DNA of 64,000 nucleotides from Arabidopsis thaliana (taxonomy: Eukaryota; Streptophyta; Magnoliopsida; Brassicales; Brassicaceae): the NCBI RefSeq assembly GCF_000001735.4, contig NC_003075.7:17795001-17859000 (forward strand). Direction: 5' to 3'. Made by a program: the position numbers and the translations under genes. A model generated the notes under the pieces. It saw only the letters and a program-made list of their open reading frames with translations. It searched no databases and was not told where the DNA came from. Shown here one piece after another: positions 24,340 to 36,485 of the stretch. The stretch's first letter is position 1; each line of letters opens with the position of its first letter.

Positions 24340-26331
24340 CGTAAGAAGCATCCATGATAACGGATCAAATCGTACGGATAGGTTTTGAGATGAAGAATGA
24401 AGTTTTAAGAAATTCACAAAAATATGCTTTTAGTGTTAAAAAGGAGAAAAAGATGAAAGATGGATTTTTGGAAGATGGATCCGAGTGAGAGTTTTTATAA
24501 GCAAAGCTTGTTTCAAGAAAAAGGAAATATTTCGATTGTTTCCTTTTGTTCTCCGACGAGGTTAAGAAAAAGGAAATTTGCTCGTAACGGTCATAACTGA
24601 CTCATAGTGTATTTGTTGAAATAGATCAATGGGATGTTGAAACAGAGATTTGCTCACAACCGTCATATTTGTCTCTTAGTGCGTAACAATTTATCAACGT
24701 CAATTATTTCAAGTTTCTTATTTGTTGAAACAGAGAAACTGAGAAACAGAGGCCAAATGCTGCAAAGTGGCTAACAAGTTCAGAACCAAAGAAACCTTGT
24801 ATTTGAGCTGACAAGAAGAAGATGAACGAGAACAATACCAAGAAAATTCAACACTTGATCAGACCCGATTGAACCTTCATGGTTTCAGAGTAGAATCATC
24901 TTCAAAAGTTCATGTTTCAGCCTTTGTTATATATATAAGTTAACTAGCAAGACACAACCTCTATGGTTTCAGACACCATTCTTCTTCAGCTTTATGGTTT
25001 CAAACACCCTCACTTGTTACAACATTCTTCTTCAGCTTCGGTAACTTGTAAAATATTATAGAAAGAAATAAAACAACAGAACAAAAAACGTTTTTAAAAA
25101 TGAATGTATTATTCACTAGTGAAAGTGAGAATCTTTAGTTTCCAAGCTTCTTTATCATCCCAACTATTCCACTTGTGGATGGTCAACTAGAACTGTGCCA
25201 AACAATATGATTCAGCAATGGTGCTTCTTATGTCTATCATCAATGAGACACTAGAAAAATGAAAGAGTCATGAATCAACCTCAGCCCGAAGAGGAGATTT
25301 CATGAAACCATTCTCCAATTTCAATCAAATCCCATCACAAAATTGACCACTGAAGAATCAAAAACAGAGGCCACTTAGTCAAAAAAACTCTGAAACTCCA
25401 TAAACTCTGCCCACTCTTCAGCTTTCACTATCCTTTGTTCCTTACACAATTTCACAACAAGACATTACAATGGTGTTTATTAGAAGTAAAGAGTTTCAAA
25501 ATCCATGGAAGCCATTGATTCTATAGAGGTACCTTGTAATACTCCTCGAGTCCTCGTCCTCGAAATGAAGATTTGAGCAGATGGGCTTTTGGAGGTTGGA
25601 ATCAAAGGAAGCATCGGATTTGAGGGGGTTTTCGAACATTCTCTTGGCTATTTCGAGTTGATTTCTCTTCCAAGTTGTGTCGTCTCCATTTTTGTTGTTA
25701 CAGTGGCCGAGCTTTTTGTTTTCACAGCGATGGGTTTACATTGGTTTTGAAATTCAAATTGATCTCGGTTCGGTTTAATTTGGTTTAGAGAAGAAAACCA
25801 AAAAAAATACGACACGCGATGGGTTTTTGAGAATGAGGTGCGTGGATCCAAAAATGCATGATTTTTGTGGATTAACCCCTTTAGAAATCGTAGACACGCG
25901 CTCAACGCGACATGAGTGAGAGTGGCTGTGAAATAGCACGATTGGTAAAAGTGGAGTATGAAGTGGAGCTCTCTCATTGGCTAAAAATATAAAAAATAGT
26001 AGACATATAGCTCCTATCCTCCTCCTCTCCTGCTGAGAATGAACTTCAAATTTTATTCAATCTGAAAGTTGTGTGTGTTTTAGATACAATTGAAAAAAAC
26101 TTGAATATGGACTTTGTGATACTAAAAAATTTCCTCATCATTTTGTTCTGCAACCATATTTACAGGTTGGAGCTTATAACTGAAAACTTGATTCAAAGAA
26201 TCAAACTAAGTGAGTTGAATATTTTCTAAACATGTGAAATATATTGGTACAAGTTTGTCCAATCATTTTGCTATTTTCCTATTTTAATGTTTTCTCCACT
26301 TTAGGAGATGGACTTTCAAGTGCAAGGAAAG
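24340..26331. other. Intergenic with local duplications
   Basis: Two small tandem duplications are visible: AATTTGCTCGTAACGGTCATA (about 24577-24597) resembles GATTTGCTCACAACCGTCATA (about 24647-24667), and TATGGTTTCAGACACC (24963) resembles TATGGTTTCAAACACC (24999), both followed by ATTCTTCTTCAGCTT. A minus-strand frame of 109 codons (25648-25977) has no recognisable domain. I would not call it a gene. Confidence 0.45.
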
Positions 26332-26470
26332 GATTTCAGACCAAGAAACTTTAACTCATTGATCAGACTGGAACCAGTAAGGCTTGCGTGAGGTTCACAA
26401 GAAGGCTTATGTGAGGTTGACACTGGATTATGATACTTTAAATGCTGCAATCAAGACTGGAATCATCTAA
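26332..26470 (+). pseudogene. Truncated ribosomal protein uL23 (RPL23A) pseudogene
   Basis: The plus strand encodes the C-terminal end of cytosolic ribosomal protein uL23: QTKK near 26338-26349, then a stop codon (TAA at 26352), a broken LI-x3-GT segment, and an intact tail [20 protein letters not shown] followed by GII and TAA at 26468-26470. Plant RPL23A ends in [20 protein letters not shown] plus GII. The motif K-A-(C/Y)-V-R-(F/L)-T occurs twice in a row but out of frame (GGCTTGCGTGAGGTTCAC, then GGCTTATGTGAGGTTGAC), a local duplication with frameshift. Only about the last 40 residues are represented, so it cannot make a functional protein. A pyrimidine-rich tract ending TTTAG just upstream may be a former intron end, which would argue against a processed copy. 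Confidence 0.8.
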
Positions 26471-26736
26471 AAATATGAATCCTTCAGCTTCTTTAACCAG
26501 TAATATGTAGATTAACAATATGAATCCTTTGTTGAATAAAGGAAACAATTAAACGTTTGTTTACAGATAAGACTTTACATAATCCAAATTTTATATGAAG
26601 CTATCTGTTATTTATTACAACTTATGAATTATGATAAGCACGTTTTTAACAACATCTCCATCAGTTTCATTATTTTGTTGACTATATTAACATTACATAA
26701 CCATATAATATATATCACTTTTGTTGATTAGAATAA

Positions 26737-29445
26737 TCAAGCTGTAACTGCGTCGTTTTCTACTGATGGAGCATTTCCATTAGCATTGTTCTTCATCATA
26801 TTACCACATCCTCCACCGCAATTACCGCAGCCAGTGGAACCGCCAGTGCAGGATCCGCCGCCGCAGCCTTCTATCTTTGTCATCCCACCGCACCTACCAC
26901 CACCACCACATCCACCTCCACCTCCACATCCACCACAACCTCCACAACCACCACAGTGACCACCTTCTTCTTCAATCATGTTCCCACTTAGCTCCTTCGA
27001 AAAGCACCTAGCACCACCGTTGATCTTCTCGGCCGCTACAGCAACTGGTGTAGTCGTATCCACATCCATCATTGTTTCTTCTTCTAGCTTTTCTTGACTC
27101 AAAACATCAATCTCCGTACTTTCCTCTGTTATTCCATTAGCTTTCACCGTGTCTTTTGCGGCTGCACTAAAGCCTTCCTTCTTAAGAAGATCACTGAGTA
27201 TGAAAGAAGATACCATTCCAGGCAAAACCAGCCATTTCTCATTTGCCTACATATTGAAACAAACCCCAAGTCAGAAATAACAAAATGGTTGATTACAAGA
27301 TCAAAGTTGCAAACGTTACCTCAATAGAACCGAACTTCAAATCGAGTAACCCCACAGCTTTACCATAAGGATGTTGCTTTGAGAATTCAACAGCAGTCAT
27401 GAAATCTTGCTCGCTTCTTAGCTTTGAGCAATGTTTTGGCTCATACTCCAGCTTTCTCCCGGAGTAAACTTTCACCATTCGAGTACCGGAAAGCTCAAAC
27501 AGAGGACCATCTGTGGCAGGATTGCATGTCTGCTTAAGTGACCATTTTGAGTCGAGCAGAGACCAGAAAGTGCCATCATACTCTGCCAAAACATAAGTTT
27601 CACCACACTCTTTTACACCAATAACTTGTCTTCTATCACCTTTTGGTGCTGCGTCATTGGAGTTCCTCATTTGGAGGTTGATCACCTCTGTTTCGGTTTC
27701 ATCAACAACGCGTGTAAAACTCTTAGCAAGACGTACCTTTCGGAGCATAGGAAGGAAACAAGAGCCTTTCAGTGATGGTCTTGCTTGAACCAAATGTAGA
27801 ACAGTTGGACTTCGAGTTGGCGGGGTGAACGAGACAGCGACTCTCAAAGAGATGGGATTCGGATCATCTGCCTTTCCCCTTTTAGTTGGTGTTAACTCCA
27901 ACCACTTCTCAACAGAGAGTTTAGTTACTGGAGAAAGAAACTCCGAAAACGATAAAGAAGTGAAACCTAAGCTCTTAGACTTGGAAGACATTAGTTGGAA
28001 ACTAAGCTCTCCTGTAGGCTCACACTGGAACAAAGCAACTTGCTTTTCCCCACAAGACTCAGATAAAACGGTAAGCCTACGCTCAGCGTTAAACAGAGAA
28101 TCTGGTTGAGTTTTGCTGAACAGAACAAAGACCTTTCCTTTGTGAGCATCTGGTAAGTTCTTAACCCCAACAATCTCCAAGATAACTTCAATGACTTTCA
28201 CCTCTGGATATTGGATTACATTCTGGGACTCTTCCTCTTTCGCAATTGATTTCTTTCCAGAACAAACATAAGGAGAAGTTGTGACTGGCTTTGGGGTATT
28301 ACCACGGTTCATAGCACCGGCTTTCCAATACCTTCGACCAAATGTTTCTTCCCATTGAGCAGTAGTTCCAGAGAAACCAGTATCAAGCTTCTTACCTTTG
28401 CTACGGTCAGAGTCTGTATCATCATGCTCCAAGACCTTACCAATCATCTTAGTCAAATCATTGCAATAAGAGATAGCATGAAGCTGATGTGTGTGCCAGA
28501 TAAGATCAATATCGTAAGTCGGAACACAGAAAAGTTTGATCGATCTTTCTCGGTTACCCTTGATCAAGTAGAGAAATGCTTTGTATCTAGCCACAGCTTC
28601 TTGCAGAAAGACGTCATTATCTACATGAGCTCTTGAAACCTGCAACAAAGATACACAAACAAAATCTATTACAAAACCTTGCAACAAAGTGGTTTGAGAC
28701 AAGAAGCTGACCATGATGTTACCTGGTAGAAAAATGGGCTTTGTCTCTTGACAGCTAAAACAAGATCATAAGTGGTACATTTCTCAAGAGCTGAGACATC
28801 TGCTGGCTCTGAGATTGCATTGGCAAAATCAAGGTCATAAGGCTCCGTAGGATACAATCTTTTCCATAGAGTTTCAGTTTGTGATTTGCAGTTTCCATTT
28901 ACGGAAGATACAACGCCAGAATTGTCCAGAACTCTCCCATAGAATTGCTCACAATCAGTCTTATACCTCACCTGAAATGATTACCAAAACATTTTGAGCT
29001 TTGTATACAATCTAAAGAAGAAGAATATAATCGGATTCGGATATAGATATACCGGATTAAGCCTGTGGCAATGCCAAACCCATTCACAGTCAAGAGGAGG
29101 GACTAATGGTCCTTGACAGATAGAAGAAGACTCGGTGTATTGAGCAAGCAAGGGAAGCCAATAAGCATTGTATCTACAGATACAATCACCCAAATTTGAG
29201 AGTTTTGAAACAAAATTCTTTATTGCGATGGAAAGAACACAAAACCAGGATTAAAAACGAATTGGTGATATTGATTTAAACCTGTAGATGGCTCTTTGGA
29301 GTGCAGGGCCATCGTAGAGACAACGGTTCCGATCAACAGCTCCGAGGAAGAGAAGGTGTTTCTTGGCTGCAGCCAAAAGGTCAACGCTTATATCTATCTT
29401 CTGTGCTTCGTTCCACTCCAAAGTTTGCTCCTTTTCCTTGTCCAT
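26737..29445 (-). CDS. GRDP2: Glycine-rich domain protein GRDP2 (DUF1399)
   Basis: Five coding exons, 29445-29282, 29173-29053, 28971-28723, 28639-27320 and 27246-26737, give 787 aa. The N-terminal half is the DUF1399 repeat region, with paired HxH/LIWHTHQ-type motifs (WVWHCHRLNP near residue 87, DLIWHTHQLHAISY near 228). A C2-like or RNA-binding-like middle follows. The C-terminal 60 residues are Gly- and Cys-rich, built from GGC and GGCGG units (encoded at about 26790-26960). GRDP2 is linked in Arabidopsis to auxin-dependent growth and flowering time; the biochemical activity is unclear. The gene lies in a minus-strand cluster, its start about 900 bp downstream of the mtHSC70-1 stop. Matches AT4G37900. 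Confidence 0.93.
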
Positions 29446-29649
29446 CTCTTACAAATTTTCACCTGCAAAATACAAAATGAAAAGTCTATATAATTGACCC
29501 AAAGTTTTGGTCTTTATCTTCTTATCTTGCAAAAGAACACGCTTTTGAAAAAGTTTGAATAAGAGAGAATCAAACTGTACCAATGGGGGAAACTTTCTCT
29601 GATAAAGCTGACTCTTGAATTTTGTTTGAGAGAGAAGACGACTTCAACA

Positions 29650-30290
29650 GCCACTATTTATAGCGGTGTTCTTTGCCTTTAGAAAATTACGATATTACCC
29701 CTCTGACCAGGAGGAATTAAAAAAAAGTTTAAAATCTTTAAGTATGGAACTGTTTCTTCTATGTCGTTATAATTTAATTTTCTTAATCAACATTTGAATA
29801 TGCGTTCCAACAATTTTAAAAAGGTGGAAATTGCGTGAGATCATAAGATTATCGACCTTCGAGGAACAAAATGCATGTCCATAATTTGCTGACATTTTCG
29901 CTAACTTTGTCTCCGTTCATGGACAAAGGTAAGTTCCACAAGTAATTGAATTTGAGGCCTTACAACGACAACGCCAACAACATGACCAAGTCTTTTTCAT
30001 CAAGCTTCTTTGCACTACAAAAACCGACAAAGCCCAGATTTTCCTATAAACTGTTTTACTTTCAAAGTTCCAAGGGTTACAAAACAATTCAATTATCGCC
30101 ATTCTTCATCCATAAACCAAACTTAAAAGGTCATAATCTTATGTGAAATTGACTCATTTAACCGGTCAAGATAATAACCGTAAACTTCATGAAAATAACC
30201 AATCAAACAAACTACATCCGGGACTCTCAATAGGTTTCGAAGAGATGATACCTCTCAAATAAGGTTTTAAATACACAAAACTAATCAAAT
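29650..30290. other. Intergenic, GRDP2 promoter and mtHSC70-1 3' end
   Basis: GRDP2 leader and promoter occupy 29460-29750. On the minus strand GCTATAAATAG (29655-29665) is a clear TATA box for GRDP2. The segment 29870-30120 is less AT-rich with open frames on both strands, but no family features are visible. The mtHSC70-1 3'UTR fills the right edge. Confidence 0.5.
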
Positions 30291-30367
30291 TTGTGAGGGA
30301 GGAGATAAGCATGTAAACTTATTTTGGGAAAAACCTGATTTCTGTATGGAACCGGTTAGCGGCAACC

Positions 30368-33099
30368 TCACTTCCTTGAACCACTGGCCTCCTCGAATTC
30401 AGCTTCAGGCGTCTGCTCAGTCCCACTTGTACCCTCACCAGAGCTTCCATCGGAACCAGATGATCCAGATCCCTTAGACATGTGTTCTCCGATCTTCGAC
30501 ACTGCCTTGTTTGCAGCTTCGACCTTAGCCTTGATGTCCTCGACATCCTCACCAGCCATAGCAGTCCTGAGATCAGACACTGCAGTTTCGATCTCAGAGG
30601 CAATCTCAGCTGGAATCTTCTCTCTGTATTCACTCAAGCTCTTCTCTACACTGTAAATTGTTGTATCAGCACTGTTCCTAAGGTCGATAAGTTGCTTCTT
30701 CTCTTGATCCTTCTGTGCGTTAAGCTCAGCTTCTTTCACCATTCTGTTAATCTCATCGTCTGAGAGACCACCTGAAGATCTGATTGTGATATTCTGCTCT
30801 TTACCTGTTGCTTTGTCTTTCGCTGAGACAGTAGTAATACCATTTGCATCAATGTCGAATGTAACTTCGATCTGTGGCATTCCTCTAGGTGCCGGTGGGA
30901 TGCCAACAAGGTCGAATTCTCCAAGCACTTTGTTGTCAGCCGCCATTTCACGTTCTCCCTGAAGAACTTTGATTCCCACTTGCATCTGGTTGTCAGCAGC
31001 TGTGGAGAAAACCTAAGAACCAAATCACAATGACAAAAATAAAAGTCAGCAACAGTTTTCAGACGCACTCTGATATTGTACTCTGTCAAGATTCATTACC
31101 TGAGACTTCTTTGTGGGAATAGTGGTGTTTCGTGGAATCAACTTGGTGAAGACTGCACCCAATGTTTCAATACCCAATGAGAGAGGAACCACGTCCAAAA
31201 GAAGCAAATCCTTCACATCACCACGGAGGATACCACCTTGAATGGCTGCTCCCATGGCAACCGCTTCATCCGGGTTAACACCTTTACAAGGACTCTTCCC
31301 AAAGATCTCAGAAACTATCTCTTGCACTTTGGGAACACGGGTCATTCCACCAACAAGAAGAACCTCATCAACTTCCTTAATTGTGACTCCAGCATCCTTC
31401 AGGCAGTTTTGGCACGGGGATCTTGTTCTCTCAATCAACTTGCCCACCAAACCTTCAAACTTTGACCTAGTTAAGGTGATGTTCAAGTGCTTAGCTCCTG
31501 AAGCATCCGCTGTAATGAAAGGCAGGTTGATTTCGGTCTGAGTTGTCGATGAGAGCTCAATCTTGGCCTTCTCTGCAGCTTCTCTCAGCCTCTGGAGGGC
31601 AAGGTTGTCTTTAGTCAGATCAATATTATCTGATCTTTTGAACTCATTAACCAAGTACTCCAACAAGGTGTTGTCAAAGTCTTCTCCTCCCAAAAAGGTA
31701 TCTCCATTTGTTGCTTTAACCTGATAAGAGAAAAATAATCATATACCCACAAAAGAGAAAAGGCAATTCAAAAAAAAATAACATAGCAGAAGAAGAAACA
31801 AGGGACTACCTCAAAAACACCACTTGAGATTTCCAAGATAGAAACATCAAAGGTTCCACCTCCAAGATCAAACACTGCAATGACACCTTCCTTGTTGTTC
31901 ATACCATATGATAGTGCAGCAGCTGTAGGTTCGTTGATGATCCTCTGGACATCAAGACCAGCGATTTTCCCAGCATCCTTAGTGGCTTGTCTCTGTGCAT
32001 CATTGAAATAAGCTGGAACGGTAACAACAGCTTTGTTGATAGATTTCCCGAGGTAAGCTTCAGCTGTTTCCTTCATTTTAGTGAGGACATTAGCTCCAAT
32101 CTGACTGGGAGAAAACTTTTGTCCATTGGCTTCGACCCAAGCATCACCGTTAGGTGCCTTAACAATCTTGTAAGGAACCATTTTCATCTCCTTCTGAGTC
32201 TGTGGATCATCAAAACGTCTCCCAATCAAACGTTTAGAACCGAAAATCGTGTTTGTTGGATTGGTCACGGCCTGACGTTTAGCCGGTGTTCCAACAAGGA
32301 GTTCCCCTTTTTGGTTCATAGCAACAACCGATGGTGTGGTTCGACTTCCTTCCGCATTCTCAATAACCCTAGCGGTCTGCAAAAACAAGATCAAAGTCAA
32401 TACCTTTAGAATCCAGAAGCCAAAATCTTAAAAAAATGATCACAGTGTTGAGACAAATTAAGAGAGTTTTACCTTTCCCTCCATCACAGATACACAAGAA
32501 TTGGTAGTACCCAAATCAATACCAATAACATCATTCCCCACAGGCCTCGAGCTAGATATACATAACAACACACAAACGAAAGTATGAGATAATACTTCAA
32601 AAGTGATTAAGTTCTTCATTCAATACCATATACTCAGAGGTTGATGTTACCAGAAAGGTCTCGCCAAGTAACCTAATTTCCCAAACATAGAATTCTTTCC
32701 ATTTGCGGAAACCTGCAGAGTGAAGAATACTAACAGTGTAAAGCTTCAATCCAAATTTGAACCATTCAAAAACCCTCAGTGAATTATTATCAAATCAACA
32801 AGGAACAAAATTAGATTGCTTCACTGATGAATTCAAAGAAAGAAAAAACATAAAGTACGGAACTTTAAGAAACCTAGATCGAAACCCCTAAATCAATTCA
32901 AGTACAACATAATAACCCAGATTCAACCGATGGGTAATTTCAATCCTATTAAGTGTTAACGATTTCAGATCCGAAGAAACGTGATTTCTCAAGTAAAAAT
33001 GAAAATGAAGGGAAAGATACATACGGATTTAAACGCAGATACGGAAGCCATTTGGACTTCACGGCGACGAAAAGACCGTAGAAGCGCGACGGAGGCCAT
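30368..33099 (-). CDS. MTHSC70-1: Mitochondrial Hsp70 chaperone mtHSC70-1
   Basis: Six coding exons, 33099-33025, 32712-32651, 32551-32473, 32376-31810, 31720-31100 and 31012-30368, give 682 aa. The first about 48 residues ([20 protein letters not shown] start) are Arg/Ser-rich without acidic clusters in the first 13, as in a mitochondrial presequence. Then come the Hsp70 signatures: [12 protein letters not shown] (ATP phosphate 1), [16 protein letters not shown] and [14 protein letters not shown]. The substrate-binding domain and the lid follow, and the tail is Ser/Gly-rich, ending EEASGSRK without the EEVD of cytosolic Hsp70. Role: import motor and folding in the matrix, with GrpE and J-protein partners. 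Matches AT4G37910. Upstream site II elements agree with nuclear genes for mitochondrial proteins. Confidence 0.97.
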
Positions 33100-33313
33100 T
33101 TGATTGGATTAGAGTCGGTGGAGATTTTTGGATCGGAGGGTTTAAGGTCGGAGAGATGAACAAGAAATGTTTTGGCTGCTGCTTACGCGTAGGGTTTAAG
33201 GCCTTATAATAAAGGTTGATTAAACTCAAAATGACTGTTATAACCTTATGGTGTTTTTATAAAGTAACATAGATTACACGGGGTAATATAGGAATACCAA
33301 TCAAAAATATTCG

Positions 33314-33367
33314 TGGGCTACAAGTATTATGTTGACTTTTCTTACTAACCTGGACCCTACATGGGCT
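33314..33367 (+). promoter_or_regulatory. Two TGGGCT site II elements upstream of mtHSC70-1
   Basis: TGGGCT at 33314-33319 and 33362-33367, about 215 and 265 bp before the mtHSC70-1 start codon. Such TCP-binding elements are enriched in nuclear genes for mitochondrial proteins. The whole gap to the next gene's stop is only about 440 bp. Confidence 0.45.
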
Positions 33368-33537
33368 TATTGATCTCATAGCCAGGCCCGACCTTTGCCA
33401 AAAATATTAATTACAAATTAGACCTCACATTTAGTCGTAATTGCAATTATAGCTGAGAATTCTACAAAATTACTCTTTTCCCCATTACATAAAAGGTACT
33501 AATTGTAAACAGAGTGTGTTCATGGATTTCACAATTT

Positions 33538-35317
33538 TCAGTTCAAAAAATCTTCAATAGTCGTATCTTCTTCTTCCTTCTTTGGAGTTTCATCAGCCAC
33601 GATTGTTTTCTTGTCTAAATACTCGTCTTCGATAGTGTCCTTGAGAATGAAAAGCCGCTGAATAACGATAGGTTGGCTCATCTGTTTAGCTTCTTTAATG
33701 TCTGTTTCTTCTTTGTTGAGATGGTAAGCATCAAGCATTATCTTTATCCACTTATGCAGCTCCTTTGGCGTCCTGTGTCATCAGCTTGGTTAGAATCAAT
33801 GGTTGTGGTTAAAGATGAAACACTAAAGTGTGCATCTTTATGTTACTTACGTGTATAATGCTTTAGGGTCCTTAGCTTCGTGGTCATCACCAGGAGAGAA
33901 TGCTGTAGCTAGGGCAGAGAATCGTTCTTCGGGGTCTGTTATGTTGAGTAAGTACTTTAAAAGTTTGATCTCTTTCGGTGTGATGCTTCTAAGACTGCTC
34001 TTTGTAGCTTTGTATAAATGATACATTATGTCTTTAGCCTGTTCAAAAAATACGATATCGATTTGAGAAGATTGTGAAGAATATTAAAGAAGATTGTAAT
34101 CCAATGGCTATTACCTCGTTCGTAACAGTTTGAGACTCTTTTGCAGCAGCGTATGCACTGTTGATCAATAAGATCAATGAGGAATCAAGCTCCTTTGCCT
34201 TGGCTAAACTTCTGATCTTTTCGCAAGCAGAATCCACGGATGGAGAGTTTAAAATATCTTCAAACTTTGCTTGAGCAGTATCTAGAGTCTCAACACTCTC
34301 CAACGTGTTGTCATAAGCACTCACAGCAGATAAACATCTAGTTGCAAGCCTCGCAACAGCTGCTCAAAAATAACAAAACAATCATGAAACTGTGGGAATC
34401 AATAAGTAAGCAACATGATTAATGTTTTAAGTACCATCTCGGTCTTCCAAGCCATCAAGAGTTTCTGATAACAAAGTAACATAGCGGAAAAACTCTCCCG
34501 TAAAGTCTCTGCGTCTCTTGGCAGCGATTGCGTTTATGTCTGTTGGGTTTTCTTGAATCTCCTTCAAAAGGTCATTGTGTTTCTCCATTTCCTTATCTAT
34601 CTGCAACAATACTCACTCCTATAAGTACACAACAACAACAATAAACTAACCTGAGTTCACTAATAAACACAAAATACAACACTATAAATACCTTCTTGAC
34701 TTTACTTTCCAAAGATACCAGTTTCTGCTTCAATATAGGATCAGTTTCGGTATCAGCTCGGATTCTGCAACGCTTATAGAAATTAACACTGTACTTGTTC
34801 CATTCATCTCTTAAAACCAAATACGTCTTCCATTGTTTAACTTTAGGTTTCTCATTCAAGAAGAGATCAATAATCTTGTCACAAAACTGAGCCATAGTGT
34901 AACCTTCAGCAACCTCAACTTCCATTGGATCCTCAACAGAGCTTTTTACTTCCGCACCTAAACACAAAATTTCTATCTTCAATAAAAAAAGCTTCTCTAA
35001 CTAGACGAATCCTAGTCTATGAAAAGGGTTTAGCTTATCTAATGGTGACAATTAATACAAATTGGAATCTAAAGAAATAGAATTTATTGGTAATTAGACA
35101 GAAAGATTAGAGATTTAGGGTTTATGAGCTTACTTGTAGTGCCATTGTAAGTGACAGTGTCGGTAGCAAAGGTGATAGTTGAGCTTTTGCGTATCTTTCT
35201 TCCTCCATTGATGAAAGCAGAGAAAGGGAGATGATGGGTTTGAGAATTCTTAGGCGGGAAAGACAGTAATTTATCAGCAGAGGAGAAAAAGATTGATGTT
35301 TCCAGTAAATTCGCCAT
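33538..35317 (-). CDS. Unknown plastid protein, RNase E-like by annotation only
   Basis: Six coding exons, 35317-35134, 34957-34692, 34600-34435, 34359-34115, 34038-33851 and 33772-33538, give 427 aa. The first about 55 residues are Ser/Thr-rich and low in acidic residues (MANLLETSIFFSSADKLLSF start), a likely chloroplast transit peptide. The rest is helical and charged with no domain I can name; the C terminus is acidic (KKEEEDTTIEDFLN). Matches AT4G37920, which databases label endoribonuclease E-like; I see no S1 or DNase-I-like catalytic region, so that label says nothing about activity. The gene sits directly upstream of mtHSC70-1 in the same direction and directly downstream of NdhM. Confidence 0.9.
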
Positions 35318-35747
35318 TTTTTCTCCCTCACAAAGTTCGTCTTGGTGACGAACAACGAGAAACACCAGAGGATAAGAAGAACAGGGTTTTAATTGTAAAT
35401 AATTAGTAAACGTTGACAAATTCAAAAACTTAATATAACTTTTTGGGTAAAAATGTTAAAACTAACAAGTTTTGCATCAGTTTGAAATCTTTTTAAAAAG
35501 AGGCAAGGAGTAAGGAACATGAATGAGCAAGACCAGAATTGAGTTTCTTTGACATTACATATTCACATGACCTTAAGACCTTACATTAACAAGAAAAGAC
35601 AAAGAAACTTAAGATTGATTATTACAAAAATAATTATAGCATATGTCATGATATATACATATGTTACTTTGTGATAGACAAAATTAAAAAGCATACTACA
35701 ATATATTTATATTCCCATTACATGATTATAAAATAGAGTTTGTTTCA

Positions 35748-36485
35748 CTAAGCGTCCTCTTGAGGCTGACCATCTCCACCACCTTCAATGTTACTGGTAT
35801 TGAATTGTACACGAGGCTTTCCCATACTGAAATTAAGAACTCTTGCATCCATATTGTATTGTATTTCTCCATCGAACAACATCTTCCTTATGTAATGTTC
35901 TACGTCCGATCCTATCAATCTCAATGTGTACTCCGTTAATGGTGCTCCCTGTTCAAAAACAATATTATAAGGTCTTCTTGAAATGAGTCTAACTTTTAGA
36001 TGAATGTTTCGTTCGTTTATTGTTATCGTTACCTCGTAGTGATCGACGAGTTCTTGGAAATAAGAATAGACCTTGTTACAGCTTTCATCATCCCACACAA
36101 ATTCTTCAGTAGGATCAAGAATCAAAGTGAGTTTATCCATTTGTGACTGGTCAAACTCACAAGTCTCTGGATCAATATAAGCAGCGTAGATCCTAACGTG
36201 ACGTGTGACACTGCTTAGCCACTGACCACCAAAATCGCCCATACCCTTGCTCTTCACGTTCAGCTGTTTCTCCACTGGTCTCAATGGTGTTGGCTGCTTC
36301 TTCATCTTCTCTGTTGATTGCTCTTCTTTGAGTGTCTCTGTTTCTTGTACTTCAAGAGTACTGTCTTGTTCCGGATTTGTCACCACGAACGCCTTTTGTG
36401 TTGTTCTTGGTCGGATTTGAGCAACCATAGAAGGATGTAATAGAGAAAGCTTGGTGCAGGCAGTGTAAGAGAATGCTGCAACCAT
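35748..36485 (-). CDS. NDHM: Chloroplast NDH complex subunit NdhM
   Basis: The frame is open throughout (245 aa), but a standard intron (donor ACGAG|GTAACG at 36032, acceptor GAACAG at 35949, 84 nt) lies within. Splicing exons 36485-36033 and 35948-35748 gives 217 aa, the known size of NdhM (AT4G37925). The N-terminal about 50 residues are a chloroplast transit peptide. The conserved core shared with cyanobacterial NdhM includes KGMGDFGGQWLSSVTRHVRI and, after the junction, GAPLTEYTLRLIGSD. NdhM is a nuclear-encoded part of subcomplex A (stromal arm) of the NAD(P)H dehydrogenase-like complex for cyclic electron flow around photosystem I. Skipping the splice would add 28 residues without a stop. 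Confidence 0.95.
   Translation of the reverse strand: MVAAFSYTACTKLSLLHPSMVAQIRPRTTQKAFVVTNPEQDSTLEVQETETLKEEQSTEKMKKQPTPLRPVEKQLNVKSKGMGDFGGQWLSSVTRHVRIYAAYIDPETCEFDQSQMDKLTLILDPTEEFVWDDESCNKVYSYFQELVDHYEVTITINERNIHLKVRLISRRPYNIVFEQGAPLTEYTLRLIGSDVEHYIRKMLFDGEIQYNMDARVLNFSMGKPRVQFNTSNIEGGGDGQPQEDA

Noticed and set aside
14400-24720. Shared element between 14410-14480 and 24645-24700 (both contain TGCGTAACAATTTATCAA)
   Set aside because: The shared core is an 18-mer with only loose similarity around it; not enough to define a repeat family without a search.
25648-25977. Minus-strand frame of 109 codons
   Set aside because: No domain, no promoter or splice context and no recognised relatives.
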